Positions 55,949 to 64,000 of a stretch of DNA of 64,000 bases are shown here, piece by piece (the first letter of the stretch is position 1; every line of letters starts with the position of its first letter). The DNA is taken from contig NZ_LVJI01000007.1 in the NCBI RefSeq assembly GCF_001637225.1, positions 248,001 to 312,000 of the forward strand. The letters are read 5' to 3'. The position numbers and the translations under genes were made by a program. Origin of the DNA: Paenibacillus antarcticus. GTDB lineage: Bacteria; Bacillota; Bacilli; Paenibacillales; Paenibacillaceae. The notes under the pieces are model-generated. The model was not told where the DNA came from. It ran no database searches and saw only the letters and a list, made by a program, of their open reading frames with translations.

Positions 55949-56725
55949 TTATTGAGCTGTATAACCACCGTCAATAACAACCGCTTGACCTGTTACACTT
56001 CTAGCTTTATCGCTTGCTAAGAACAAAGCATAATCAGCAATTTCACTAACTTCTAACAATTTCTTTTGAGGAACCAAAGGTAGAAGAACTTCTGCTAGCA
56101 CATCCTCAACAGGTACGTTACGAGTCTTAGCTAGATCTGCCATTTGTCCACGAACAAGTGGGGTATCTACGTATCCTGGGCATAATGCATTAACGGTAAT
56201 GCCATGTTCTGCACCTTCTAAGGCAGCAACTTTTGTTAGACCAATAACACCGTGTTTCGCGCTATTATATGCCGCTTTCCCTGCGAACCCAACTAATCCA
56301 TTAATAGAAGCAATATTAATAATACGACCAAATCCTTGCTCCTTCATCATTGGGAATACTGTTTTGATCATAATGAAAGGTGCAATCAACATGATTTTGT
56401 GCATCATTTCAAATTTAGCTGTTGGAAAATCTTCAATTGGTGATACGAATTGCAAACCAGCATTATTAATCACAATATCAACTGTGCCGTACGTCTCTTT
56501 CGCCACTTTGACTAGATTTTGTATGTCTTCCTCTTTTGTAACGTCGGCTTTAATCCCTATGGATTCGAAACCTAATTTCTTAAGAGACTCCGCTGATTCT
56601 TTGACCTGTTCTTCATTAATATCAGATAGAACGACTTTAGCTCCGCTGGCAGCAAATTCTTTACCAATTTCAAATCCAATACCTCGAGCAGAACCTGTAA
56701 TAATAACCACTTTATTGTTAACCAT
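55949..56725 (-). CDS. 3-Hydroxybutyrate dehydrogenase (SDR family)
   Basis: Oxidises 3-hydroxybutyrate to acetoacetate with NAD. Residues 5-20 hold VVIITGSARGIGFEIG. Next come INNAGLQFVSPIEDFP, IASINGLVGFAGKAAYNSAKHGV with the Ser-Tyr-Lys triad, and the family stretch ALCPGYVDTPLV, ending GQAVVIDGGYTAQ. LQFVSPIEDFP is characteristic of HBDH. A GGAGGAATTATATT site precedes the ATG. Directly upstream is the 3' fragment of a GntP permease, the usual partner (compare yxjC and yxjF in Bacillus subtilis), now fused to a spore-protein gene. Confidence 0.9.
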   Translation of the reverse strand: MVNNKVVIITGSARGIGFEIGKEFAASGAKVVLSDINEEQVKESAESLKKLGFESIGIKADVTKEEDIQNLVKVAKETYGTVDIVINNAGLQFVSPIEDFPTAKFEMMHKIMLIAPFIMIKTVFPMMKEQGFGRIINIASINGLVGFAGKAAYNSAKHGVIGLTKVAALEGAEHGITVNALCPGYVDTPLVRGQMADLAKTRNVPVEDVLAEVLLPLVPQKKLLEVSEIADYALFLASDKARSVTGQAVVIDGGYTAQ

Positions 56726-56777
56726 AATATAATTCCTCCTATTGTAGATATCATTTGTTAAATAGCATAGTGCTTCT

Positions 56778-57112
56778 TTATACTAGACCGATAATACCCA
56801 TAATTACGCCAACGATTAATGCGATGGTAGGTATTATAAAAGCAACGACAAATACATCTTTATAGGTCTCTTTATGAGACAGCCCTGTAACGGCTAATAG
56901 TGTTAACAGCGCACCATTATTAGGGAATATAGATGCACCAGAAGCAACAGCGGCTATTCGATGCAATGCATCTGGACTAATTCCTGTTGCTAGCGCAGCG
57001 TTGTAAAACGTATCACCTAGCGTACTAAGTGCAATTCCCATCCCACCTGAAGCAGAACCCGTAATAATAGACATAATTTGTACAGAAAGCCCTTCAGCAA
57101 CTTCCATTATCA
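56778..57112 (-). pseudogene. GntP-family permease, 3' fragment only
   Basis: About 110 C-terminal residues remain of a permease normally near 450 residues long: EVAEGLSVQIMSIITGSASGGMGIALSTLGDTF, LHRIAAVASGASIFPNNGALLTLLAVTGLSHKETYKDVF, ending in a membrane helix. No start or N-terminal three quarters exist. The upstream end lies inside the spore-protein gene near 57105-57115. The family imports gluconate or 3-hydroxybutyrate-like acids. The fragment is not expected to be functional. Confidence 0.88.
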
Positions 57113-57282
57113 CCTGGATGCAGGGATACACCAAGTTCCTTGGCCACTTCGTATTTCACATCGTCTGGTAGATTCGGATTAACCGTATATCCTTCGCGCC
57201 TCATGACATCTGCTTTGAAAGCCTGCATTCCCTGTTCGACCCCTGGTACCACATATCTTCTCTTTCTTCTTGCCATCATGCT
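57094..57282 (-). pseudogene. Alpha/beta-type small acid-soluble spore protein, 3'-truncated
   Basis: The N-terminal half is intact: ARRKRRYVVPGVEQGMQAFKADVMRREGY, then NLPDDVKYEVAKELGVSLHPGDNG. This includes the region cleaved by the GPR protease (YEVAKELGV). The second conserved half, usually containing a GG motif and the helix RLVxxAQ, is missing. The frame instead ends SC-stop where GntP sequence begins. ATG 57282 or 57279 follows GGGGAG. SASPs coat forespore DNA; without the C-terminal helix, binding is unlikely. Confidence 0.85.
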
Positions 57283-57311
57283 ACACTCCCCTTTCCCCAG
57301 ATATCTTGTTC

Positions 57312-57341
57312 TAACATACCCAGGACTTTTGGGGAATATCA
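57312..57341 (-). promoter_or_regulatory. Candidate forespore (sigma-G-like) promoter
   Basis: On the minus strand TGATAT (57341-57336) and TATGTTA (57318-57312) are separated by 17 bases, close to the TGMATA/CATNNTA pattern, about 25-30 bases before the spore-protein start. Confidence 0.45.
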
Positions 57342-57412
57342 TGGAGAAAGGTAGATGAACTAATGATCTTCACTATGCGTGATACGCAACACCCTATCAT
57401 CTATACAACGAA

Positions 57413-57445
57413 AAGTACGGGTACTCCAATAGAGTACCCGTACTT
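57413..57445. terminator. Terminator of the GH1 gene
   Basis: The exact 14-bp arms 57413-57426 and 57432-57445 flank a 5-base loop. It separates the GH1 operon from the spore-protein remnant. Confidence 0.85.
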
Positions 57446-57524
57446 CAACAAACATTTGATATGATAATTATCCCTACTTATGATTATAGGACATAGAGCA
57501 TGTCATTAATCCTTACTCCTTACT

Positions 57525-58790
57525 TTAAAAAGTTAAACTATTGTTTTGTGCAATCCGTCCTAAATACTTAGCACTTTCTTTGACTTTACGTTCTTGTGTG
57601 GCTCTATCCACTTCAATAATTCCGAATGTCATCGAATAGCCTGAATTCCACTCGAAGTTATCAAAGGATGACCAGTACATATATCCTCTGATGTCGATAC
57701 CCTCTGCTACACAAGCCTGTACACCTTCTAAACCTCTACGAATAAATTCAATCCGACGACTGTCATCATCCGTAGCAATCCCATGCTCCGTAATAATGAT
57801 GGGGATATGTAGCTCTTTCGCTACTTTTCGAATGACATTTCCAAGTGCTTCAGGGTAAAACTCATATTTCATTTGTGTAAGCTCAGCTCCATCTGTAGGC
57901 TTAACCAGGCCATTCGGACCGTAAACCTCTCTGGTATAGTTTTGAAGACCGAAGAAGTCATCCCCTTGCACTATATCTACATACTCACCAAAATTATCTT
58001 TCCATTTCTTCTCGGCCACTGCTTCACCACCCGGGATCGACTGGAGATCAGAAAGGGCCATGGATAAACCTACCTTAATGTTAGGTTGTATTCCCTTAAT
58101 CACTTTACGAGCTTTCAAGTGTGCTTCCTTCAGTATGCCGATACTCGCTTCATCTGAGATCATATGGAATGTGAAATATTGGTCTACTGTAGTTCCACAG
58201 AGCTTCGCTGCTGATTCTCTCCATTTAGGAGAGGACCATGATTTGGTATCAATCCCTACAGGAGGAATAACTCCGATATTGGAGAATACATCACGTAACA
58301 TAATGGGAAGATTTACTTCATTGAAAGTCAATACATAAGGGATTAAATTGCCCAACTCACGGATAACAACCTCACAATAGGCTGAAAAAAGTTCGGGAAT
58401 ATTCGGATTAGCCCATCCCCCTAGTCTCATTAACCATCTAGGAGAAGAAAAATGATGCAATGCCACAATCGGAGTAAGTCCGAACTCATGACAGGTATTC
58501 AGCACATCTCGATAATGTTCGATAGCCGAGCGTGAGAATTGTCCGGATTCCGGTTCGATCCTTGACCATTCTAAGGAAAAACGGTAGGCCTTCAAGCCTA
58601 AGCTAGCCATAAGGGCAATATCTTCTCTATAAAGCCTATACTGATCAATAGTATCGCCGGATTTATCCAAGTATGGGGAACCTTCTGCATGTTCCTCTGC
58701 CCAAAAATCACTGTTTGTATTGTTACCTTCTACTTGATACGCTGCCGTTGATGAACCCCAAATAAAGTTTACAGGAAATACATTTTCCAT
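57525..58790 (-). CDS. Glycoside hydrolase family 1 beta-glucosidase
   Basis: The signature start NVFPVNFIWGSSTAAYQVEGNNTNSDFW is followed by FSLEWSRIEPESG. The acid/base Glu lies in LTFNEVNLP (about residue 161), the nucleophile Glu in IIITEHGIATDDD (about 340), and the C-terminal YMYWSSFDNFEWNSGYSMTFGI holds the aglycone-side residues. It lacks a signal peptide, so it cleaves imported beta-glucosides in the cytoplasm. At about 420 residues it is slightly short for GH1. ATG 58790 follows AGGAG nine bases upstream. It is the last gene of the HPr-like, GPH, GH1 operon. Confidence 0.93.
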   Translation of the reverse strand: MENVFPVNFIWGSSTAAYQVEGNNTNSDFWAEEHAEGSPYLDKSGDTIDQYRLYREDIALMASLGLKAYRFSLEWSRIEPESGQFSRSAIEHYRDVLNTCHEFGLTPIVALHHFSSPRWLMRLGGWANPNIPELFSAYCEVVIRELGNLIPYVLTFNEVNLPIMLRDVFSNIGVIPPVGIDTKSWSSPKWRESAAKLCGTTVDQYFTFHMISDEASIGILKEAHLKARKVIKGIQPNIKVGLSMALSDLQSIPGGEAVAEKKWKDNFGEYVDIVQGDDFFGLQNYTREVYGPNGLVKPTDGAELTQMKYEFYPEALGNVIRKVAKELHIPIIITEHGIATDDDSRRIEFIRRGLEGVQACVAEGIDIRGYMYWSSFDNFEWNSGYSMTFGIIEVDRATQERKVKESAKYLGRIAQNNSLTF

Positions 58791-58886
58791 ATTCAACACT
58801 CCTAATCCTTATTTATTCTATTTTTTTTAAACACACATCCACACGAAACTTACCTAGTGAGTAGCCCTTTCAATTCCCATTAAGGT

Positions 58887-60278
58887 CTAAGCCTTCCGAT
58901 CATTACCCAAAGCTTGCAACTCTGCCATGATTGCAGGATATTTCTTATCCAAGCTATAGATAGACATCAATACAATTTGCAGTACAGCCAATAGCATGGG
59001 AACATATATAAACAAAGTCTTGATGGATGATAGAGCCATATCCGATTGAACCTCAATACCACCAATATATCCTCCCAGGGCTAACGTCCATCCGACAACC
59101 GCTCCTCCAAGTCCACTCCCGATCTTCGACGCTAAGCTATGACCGCTATAAATTAGGCCTTCCGTACGGACTCCGGTTTTCCATTCTCCGTAATCCACAG
59201 TATCAGCTAGCATAGCAGCACCTGTCGCAACGGCTGGGGCTATTCCAAGTGTCTTCAAGACTGTACTGATCATAATGACCTGAAAATTTGATGGATCTAT
59301 AAGAATCAGTAATGATCCAATCAATGAGATACATGCTCCAATTAGAGCTGCATTTCTCTTTCCGACCTTCTTAATAAGGGGCGTTGATATAATCATACCG
59401 ACCAAGATCGGCACCAGTCCAGCAAGAGATAAGGCTCCAACAAGGGCCGGATTATGCAGGATATATTGGGCGTAATAGATATTTAGCGCTCCGCTAACAC
59501 CCGAGCTTAGGAAGATAAGCGTGGTGAACGGAATAACAATCAACCAGAACTTGTTCCGCATCAAAGCCTTAATCCCCACCCGAAATGGAATATCCTTTTG
59601 GACAACAACTGGTTTCACACGCTCTTTCGTTGTTTTGTACGTCACGGCATATAATAGTGGTGAGATCACCCCAATGATTACAAAGGTTAAGAACCAACCT
59701 GTCTTTCCGCCACCGAATGCATTTATCATAGGCATCGCAAAAAAACTAATGAGAACTCCTCCAGAAATCCCTAACACCATTCGAGTTATACTAAGAAGAG
59801 AACGTTGATAGGGATCCTGTGTCATAAGCGAATTCAAAGCGCCATAAGGAATATTTATGGATGAATAGATTAAACTAACAATGAAATAGGTAAGAGACGC
59901 ATAGACAATTGCACCTGTGTGGCCTAATTCTGGTGCTGTAAACAAGATCATGACCGACAATCCAAACGGGACAGCCATCCATTTGATCCAAGGTCTAGCC
60001 TTTCCATGCTTACTCTTGGTCCGGTCAACCAAAGCACCTATACCTACATCAGCTACCCCATCTAGGAGTCGAGTAACCAGAAGGATTGTACCTACAATAC
60101 CTGCTGAAATTCCAACAATATCTGTATAAAAAAAGGTGAGAAAGGTTGTAATAGCCGTCCAAATAATATTGGTCGAAAAGTCACCTATTGCATATCCAAA
60201 ACGTTCTTTCAATGATATCTTTGCATAAGCCTCGTGAGTTCCGTTATCTAGTTTCGTCCCTGTCGCCGGTGTAGCCAT
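58887..60278 (-). CDS. GPH-family glycoside:cation symporter
   Basis: Twelve membrane segments and the family motif VTRLLDGVADVGIGALVDRTKSKHGKARPWIKW near residue 70 mark a MelB/XynB-type symporter. It would import beta-glucosides with Na+ or H+, feeding the GH1 enzyme encoded next. ATG 60278 follows AAGGAGGAAAAA, only 16 bases after the HPr-like gene, so the genes are co-transcribed. Non-PTS uptake means no EII component is encoded here, which makes the neighbouring HPr paralogue more likely regulatory. Confidence 0.92.
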   Translation of the reverse strand: MATPATGTKLDNGTHEAYAKISLKERFGYAIGDFSTNIIWTAITTFLTFFYTDIVGISAGIVGTILLVTRLLDGVADVGIGALVDRTKSKHGKARPWIKWMAVPFGLSVMILFTAPELGHTGAIVYASLTYFIVSLIYSSINIPYGALNSLMTQDPYQRSLLSITRMVLGISGGVLISFFAMPMINAFGGGKTGWFLTFVIIGVISPLLYAVTYKTTKERVKPVVVQKDIPFRVGIKALMRNKFWLIVIPFTTLIFLSSGVSGALNIYYAQYILHNPALVGALSLAGLVPILVGMIISTPLIKKVGKRNAALIGACISLIGSLLILIDPSNFQVIMISTVLKTLGIAPAVATGAAMLADTVDYGEWKTGVRTEGLIYSGHSLASKIGSGLGGAVVGWTLALGGYIGGIEVQSDMALSSIKTLFIYVPMLLAVLQIVLMSIYSLDKKYPAIMAELQALGNDRKA

Positions 60279-60294
60279 CGCTTTTTCCTCCTTA

Positions 60295-60573
60295 TTATTT
60301 CTTCAGAATACCAATTTCTTGACATTCGATAACGGACTGGAGCGCTTTCATGGCCATCTCTTCATTGGGCCCATCAACAGAGATGGTTAACACATGACCC
60401 GCTCGAATCGATAAAGAAAGAACTCCAAGGATCGAATGTAAGGTAACCCTTAGTCCTTCATGCTCACCAAATATAGCGCAATCCAGGTATTGGTTAGCCG
60501 TATACACTAACTCATTTGTAGGCCCTGCATGAAATCCGTTAGGATCTATCATTAAAAATGTTTTACTAACCAT
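60295..60573 (-). CDS. HPr-family paralogue lacking Arg17
   Basis: At 92 residues it has HPr length and fold. The phospho-histidine position is kept (PNGFHAGPTNEL, His15), but the following residue pair reads AG instead of the near-universal AR, so Arg17, needed for efficient phosphotransfer with EI and EIIA, is Gly. The regulatory serine site is kept (LHSILGVLSLSI, Ser47, equal to Ser46). It is therefore neither a standard HPr nor Crh (which loses the His). It heads a non-PTS beta-glucoside operon below a cre box, so a CcpA co-repressor or transporter-regulating role is plausible. Confidence 0.85.
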   Translation of the reverse strand: MVSKTFLMIDPNGFHAGPTNELVYTANQYLDCAIFGEHEGLRVTLHSILGVLSLSIRAGHVLTISVDGPNEEMAMKALQSVIECQEIGILKK

Positions 60574-60603
60574 GTGTTTGAACCCTCCCTATGTACCTAT
60601 TTT

Positions 60604-60655
60604 AGCAAGCGCTTTCATAAATTTTAATGCTAAAATCCAAGCATATTAGTGCTTG
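60604..60655 (-). promoter_or_regulatory. cre box and upstream dyad of the beta-glucoside operon
   Basis: TGAAAGCGCTTGCT (minus strand, 60617-60604) fits the CcpA cre consensus and lies about 35-45 bases upstream of the HPr-like start. Further upstream CAAGC-N8-GCTTG (60638-60655) is a dyad that could bind the divergent AraC regulator. Confidence 0.7.
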
Positions 60656-60830
60656 TTTCAAAGATTTTTATTTCAACGATCTATCACTATTAATAAAAAC
60701 ATAGGAAGCACCCATTATCTTTAGAAGCTTTCACAATACTACTCTCATTACGCTATTGATAAAAAATGTATACATGAGTTATAATTTTAAATAATAAACT
60801 GTGCTCGTTTCAAAGAATGGTGGCCTACCA

Positions 60831-61832
60831 ATGAATACTGCTGAATTACGATCCTATTTGATAACCAACAACCTTAGAGATGTACCCGATTGGGACCTTA
60901 TAAAAAACACATATAACGCGGAAACGATAGAGGTAAATGGTCAGACTGTTTATATATTTAACCTAAGTTTTGATATGGCGTATACACCCATTGAGGATAA
61001 TATTGTTGTTTTTCAATCCGTGCCTTCCTCGGTAGTACCTATGCATATTCATCAATACATCGAATTGATTTACGTCTATCAAGGCAAATGCACAGTCGTC
61101 ATGCAAACTGGCGAAATCAACATGAATGAGGGGGGCATCATCATTATTGATAAACAAACCCCTCATACATTAAAAGGAATATCGGATTCGGATATTATCA
61201 TCGATATCAAACTGAAACATGATTACTTGACCTCAGGTTTTCTTAGCCGATTTACGAAAAAAAGTGCCATCTCTCATTTTTTAATAGATTCTCTGATTGA
61301 TACTCGAAGAGCCAATAATTATCTCCACTTTCCCTTAGAAAATGGATCTAACATAATAGAAATCATGCAGAATATAATGTGTGAATATTTTGATCGAGAT
61401 TTTTGTTCTACTGACATGATTGACTCTTATTTATTCATTCTATTTACTGAATTGATTCGGAACAGTAATAGTATGACTAGTATTGAGGCAGGTAATATAA
61501 GTCAGAAAGATTCTATTATTATTGAATTTCTAAGATATATTGAGAAAAATTATCGTGATTGCACCCTTACTGAAATAGCAGCCCACTATAAATATCACCC
61601 TAACTATATATCGGCTATGCTCAAGAGAGCTACCGGAAAGTCCTTTAAAGAACTTCTCCAGATTGAACGTTTGAATAAAGCCGTTATTTATTTATCCAAC
61701 TCAGACCTTCCCATACCTGATATCGCGGAAGAAGTGGGTTATTCGAGCTTATCCTTTTTCTTCAAAAAATTCAAAGAAGTATATTCCCAAACTCCGAACC
61801 AGTATAGAGAGAATAAACATAAAAGAAAATAA
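60831..61832 (+). CDS. AraC-family regulator of the beta-glucoside operon
   Basis: The N-terminal cupin-like sensor contains VVPMHIHQYIELIYVYQGKCTVVM and GGIIIIDKQTPHTL (about residues 75-125). The C-terminal pair of AraC helix-turn-helix units covers about 235-330: CTLTEIAAHYKYHPNYISAMLKRATGKSFKELL, then DIAEEVGYSSLSFFFKKFKEVYSQTPNQYR. ATG 60831 is chosen over upstream GTG 60801 because AATGGTGG precedes it. It is divergent from the HPr-like/GPH/GH1 operon and most likely activates it in response to a glucoside. Confidence 0.9.
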   Translation: MNTAELRSYLITNNLRDVPDWDLIKNTYNAETIEVNGQTVYIFNLSFDMAYTPIEDNIVVFQSVPSSVVPMHIHQYIELIYVYQGKCTVVMQTGEINMNEGGIIIIDKQTPHTLKGISDSDIIIDIKLKHDYLTSGFLSRFTKKSAISHFLIDSLIDTRRANNYLHFPLENGSNIIEIMQNIMCEYFDRDFCSTDMIDSYLFILFTELIRNSNSMTSIEAGNISQKDSIIIEFLRYIEKNYRDCTLTEIAAHYKYHPNYISAMLKRATGKSFKELLQIERLNKAVIYLSNSDLPIPDIAEEVGYSSLSFFFKKFKEVYSQTPNQYRENKHKRK

Positions 61833-61874
61833 CGATCAAGCTATTATTTAATCCACAGAGTAGCTATCCATTCA

Positions 61875-62423
61875 TTAATTCTCTCGTCCTACCTTCATGT
61901 CCATTTTATACATTTTTTTTGCTTCAATAGGACTTTCTTTAGCCGTCATATGGCTCGGAATGACCCGACATACTTGAACCGGTCCTCCAAATACAGCCGA
62001 CCTATACTTGTCCACATGTTGCTTGGATAGGGGACGATTATAATATCCCGGTACATATTTATTCATCATTTCCTGAAGTACATGCGTAGCTTCGTCCAAA
62101 TCGGTAATCGGCTCTGCTTGTCCAAATATCATTACACTCATATATGCCGTATCTGTTTTGGCAGGTACGGGATCTGTGATGGTTCCATATTCTTCACATA
62201 CCGTAAAACATATCTCTGAGTTTTCCTTCATAACTTCATTTCGTCTTCCATCTCCAGCCCCGTGAAAATACAGCTTCCCCTCACTCCATACATAATTAAG
62301 AGGTACAACATAGGGTAGATTCCCATCAACCAACCCAAGAAACCCCGTTCTCGCTTGACGAAGGAAACGTTCAATTTTCTCTTGATCCTGACATTGCCTA
62401 ACCTTGTAACGAACCGATTGCAT
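61875..62423 (-). CDS. Pyridoxamine 5'-phosphate oxidase-fold flavoprotein (NimA-like)
   Basis: The split-barrel flavin-binding fold starts IERFLRQARTGFLGLVDGNLPYVVPLNYVWSEGKLYFHGAGDGRRNEVM, typical of the PNPOx/NimA group. EYGTITDPVPAKTDTAYMSVMIFGQAEPI and VQVCRVIPSHMTAKES follow. Members bind FMN, PLP or heme. It is a cytoplasmic protein of 182 residues. It is divergent from a MocR-type PLP-dependent regulator, a pairing often seen where the regulator controls vitamin B6 or flavin-linked genes. Confidence 0.9.
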   Translation of the reverse strand: MQSVRYKVRQCQDQEKIERFLRQARTGFLGLVDGNLPYVVPLNYVWSEGKLYFHGAGDGRRNEVMKENSEICFTVCEEYGTITDPVPAKTDTAYMSVMIFGQAEPITDLDEATHVLQEMMNKYVPGYYNRPLSKQHVDKYRSAVFGGPVQVCRVIPSHMTAKESPIEAKKMYKMDMKVGREN

Positions 62424-62638
62424 TTTCTAATTTCCCCTTTCATTTATAGATATTCATCCCGCTTAATTGCCTTGAATTTCATATTCTTCTAAAGTACGAA
62501 AACGGGCAGATTGCATATACCCTTGTTATTACGGTAGTATATCAATAAATGGATGGCATAATAACATCCATAAATCATGTTTATGAACAATCCATAATTA
62601 TTATTCAGGGTTAGATCTTGTATTTGGAGGTGTATACG

Positions 62639-64000
62639 ATGATGAAAGTCATTCGTAATGATAAGAGACCAATCTGGCAGCAATTGCTGGATCAAGCTAT
62701 TCATAATATTACAAAAGGAATCTGGACCCCAGGAGAATTGCTGATTCCTTCCCGCGAACTGGCCCACATGGTAGGTGTCTCCCGCTCAACGATACAGATT
62801 GTCTATGAGGAATTGCTTAGTCGGGGCTATACCGTTACGTCTCGCCGAGGAGGAACGCGAGTCAGTCAATGGAATCAAATCACGGAGTCAACGAAGGAAA
62901 TTATGACAGATGGCCCCATCCCCCCTTCACTTCCCTTGTTAAACACGGCTGTCGATCAACTCCATGACTGGTTCAGAGGAAAAGAACAGCGAGAAGTGGA
63001 TATTGATTTTAGCCCCCATGAACCTTATTTGGATGGGCAATTTCACAAGAACTGGCGACAATCGCTTCTCCATGCCTCCGCTGAAATGGATTTATCTAGT
63101 TGGGCTTATGGTGATCCCTATGGTTACACACCCTTACGTGAGCAAATCCAACGTTATTTATCACTTGAACGAGGCATTCATATTCAAACCAATCAGATTC
63201 TATTGACCTCAGGAGCGCAGCATAGTATTGACTTAATTGCACAATCGCTTTTATCTGATGGCGACACGGTCTCTGTAGAAGATCCTGGTTTTCCAGCTTC
63301 CTGGATGGCGATGAAATATCGGCATATGAATGTAGTACCCGTTCCTGTTGATGAGTATGGACTAGTGGTTGAGCATATTGACCCAGAATCCAAGTTAATC
63401 TTTGTCACTCCTTCGCACCAGTGCGCAGTCGGAGTCGTGATGTCGGAACCGCGCAGGCAACAACTGCTACATAAGGTTACTAAAGATCAATTGTGGATCA
63501 TCGAAGACGATTATGATAGTGAATTTCGATATCGTGGGGACCCGCTTCCAACGCTCTTTAGCCAAGCACCTCAGAATACCCTATACCTTATGAGCTTTTC
63601 TAAAATGATTGCTCCAGGCATTCGTATTTCGGCTATCGTTGGATCTGTTGAAGCTATTGCTCAACTAGCTAGGGTACAGGAGCTGACTTACCGTCATCTT
63701 CCGATTATGGATCAACTAACACTAACCCATTTCATTAAGAGTGGGCATTTCATGCGCCATATGAGAAGAGTTAGAAATGTCTACCGAAGAAGACACGAAG
63801 CCATCACAAAGGCTATTATAGCTAGCGGTTTAGGAGAGCGGTTCACACTCAGTGGAGTAGAAACGGGATTACATATGTTACTTGAAGCTGAAGAATCATA
63901 TGATGAGGAAGCCGTGAGCATGTTAGCTCTTCAACAAGGAATACGTATATACCCTCTTGGACCCTATTGTCTGGATAGCAAGCGAAAGGGCTGGGTATTG
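62639..64000 (+). CDS. MocR-family regulator (GntR HTH fused to aminotransferase I), 3' cut by window edge
   Basis: The frame is open from ATG 62639 (GGAGGTG six bases upstream) to the last base. Residues about 1-75 are a GntR-type winged helix: IWQQLLDQAIHNITKGIWTPGELLIPSRELAHMVGVSRSTIQIVYEELLSRGYT, then RRGGTRVS. From about 120 an aminotransferase class I fold follows, with WAYGDPYGYTPLREQI, TSGAQHSIDLIAQ, VTPSHQCAVGVVMS, IIEDDYDSEFRYRG and the PLP-lysine region SFSKMIAPGIRIS. Such proteins sense PLP or amino compounds and often activate B6 or GABA genes. The last few tens of residues are missing. It is divergent from the PNPOx-fold gene. Confidence 0.92.
   Translation, partial: MMKVIRNDKRPIWQQLLDQAIHNITKGIWTPGELLIPSRELAHMVGVSRSTIQIVYEELLSRGYTVTSRRGGTRVSQWNQITESTKEIMTDGPIPPSLPLLNTAVDQLHDWFRGKEQREVDIDFSPHEPYLDGQFHKNWRQSLLHASAEMDLSSWAYGDPYGYTPLREQIQRYLSLERGIHIQTNQILLTSGAQHSIDLIAQSLLSDGDTVSVEDPGFPASWMAMKYRHMNVVPVPVDEYGLVVEHIDPESKLIFVTPSHQCAVGVVMSEPRRQQLLHKVTKDQLWIIEDDYDSEFRYRGDPLPTLFSQAPQNTLYLMSFSKMIAPGIRISAIVGSVEAIAQLARVQELTYRHLPIMDQLTLTHFIKSGHFMRHMRRVRNVYRRRHEAITKAIIASGLGERFTLSGVETGLHMLLEAEESYDEEAVSMLALQQGIRIYPLGPYCLDSKRKGWVL

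Overview
The window looks like a chromosomal segment of a spore-forming, low-GC Gram-positive bacterium, most likely Paenibacillus or a close relative. The evidence is strong AGGAGG ribosome sites with TTG and GTG starts, SLH surface anchoring, a CBM5/FnIII/GH18 chitinase, a guanine riboswitch before a NupG-type transporter, an alpha/beta-type spore-protein remnant, many MarR/TetR/PadR local regulators, and no rRNA, tRNA, prophage or CRISPR.

Layout. 1-4077 holds the end of an ABC exporter, a permuted NlpC/P60-like protein, a CdsA-like membrane protein whose 5' end abuts an IS-like terminus, a luciferase-like monooxygenase and a CAP-domain protein. 4355-10923 is a sensory operon: hybrid kinase, CheR, hybrid kinase. 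11041-20188 is mixed: a Gfo/Idh oxidoreductase, a LysR regulator divergent from a CofE-like gene, a chemoreceptor, a Dph6-like ATPase with an LRR protein, an APH-fold kinase and a class C beta-lactamase-fold hydrolase. 20475-25827 carries a secreted chitinase, methylglyoxal synthase, and a flavodoxin-fold oxidoreductase divergent from a MarR regulator over a double operator.

26055-31234 is a glycoside locus: GPH symporter, TetR regulator and GH2 hydrolase. The symporter and the GH2 gene share a near-identical 61-bp upstream module containing a cre box, so they probably form one regulon. 31297-43576 has SelO, a three-gene HTH/YhfC/secreted-protein operon behind a 24-bp palindrome, a YhgE-PadR operon, a large SLH-anchored metallophosphoesterase and a DHA2 efflux pump with a divergent TetR. 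43731-45862 is the guanine-riboswitch nucleoside transporter followed by a cupin gene. 46023-53225 carries a TetR-DUF2798 operon, malate:quinone oxidoreductase, a secreted beta-helix/LamG protein behind an attenuator-like leader, and a nitroreductase-MarR-monooxygenase operon.

53361-57282 holds an SDR/acyl-CoA ligase pair, 3-hydroxybutyrate dehydrogenase, and a deletion scar in which a spore-protein gene has lost its 3' half and is joined to the last quarter of a GntP permease. 57525-61832 is a beta-glucoside locus (GH1, GPH symporter, unusual HPr paralogue) with a divergent AraC regulator and a cre box. The window ends with a PNPOx-fold protein divergent from a MocR-type regulator that runs off the edge.

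The main themes are local regulator-target pairs with visible operators, carbon-catabolite-controlled glycoside use, and extracellular polysaccharide degradation. The observations most worth checking are the spore-protein/GntP junction upstream of the dehydrogenase, the duplicated 61-bp promoter module, the HPr paralogue lacking Arg17, the orphan CofE-like gene, and the leader RNA before the beta-helix gene.
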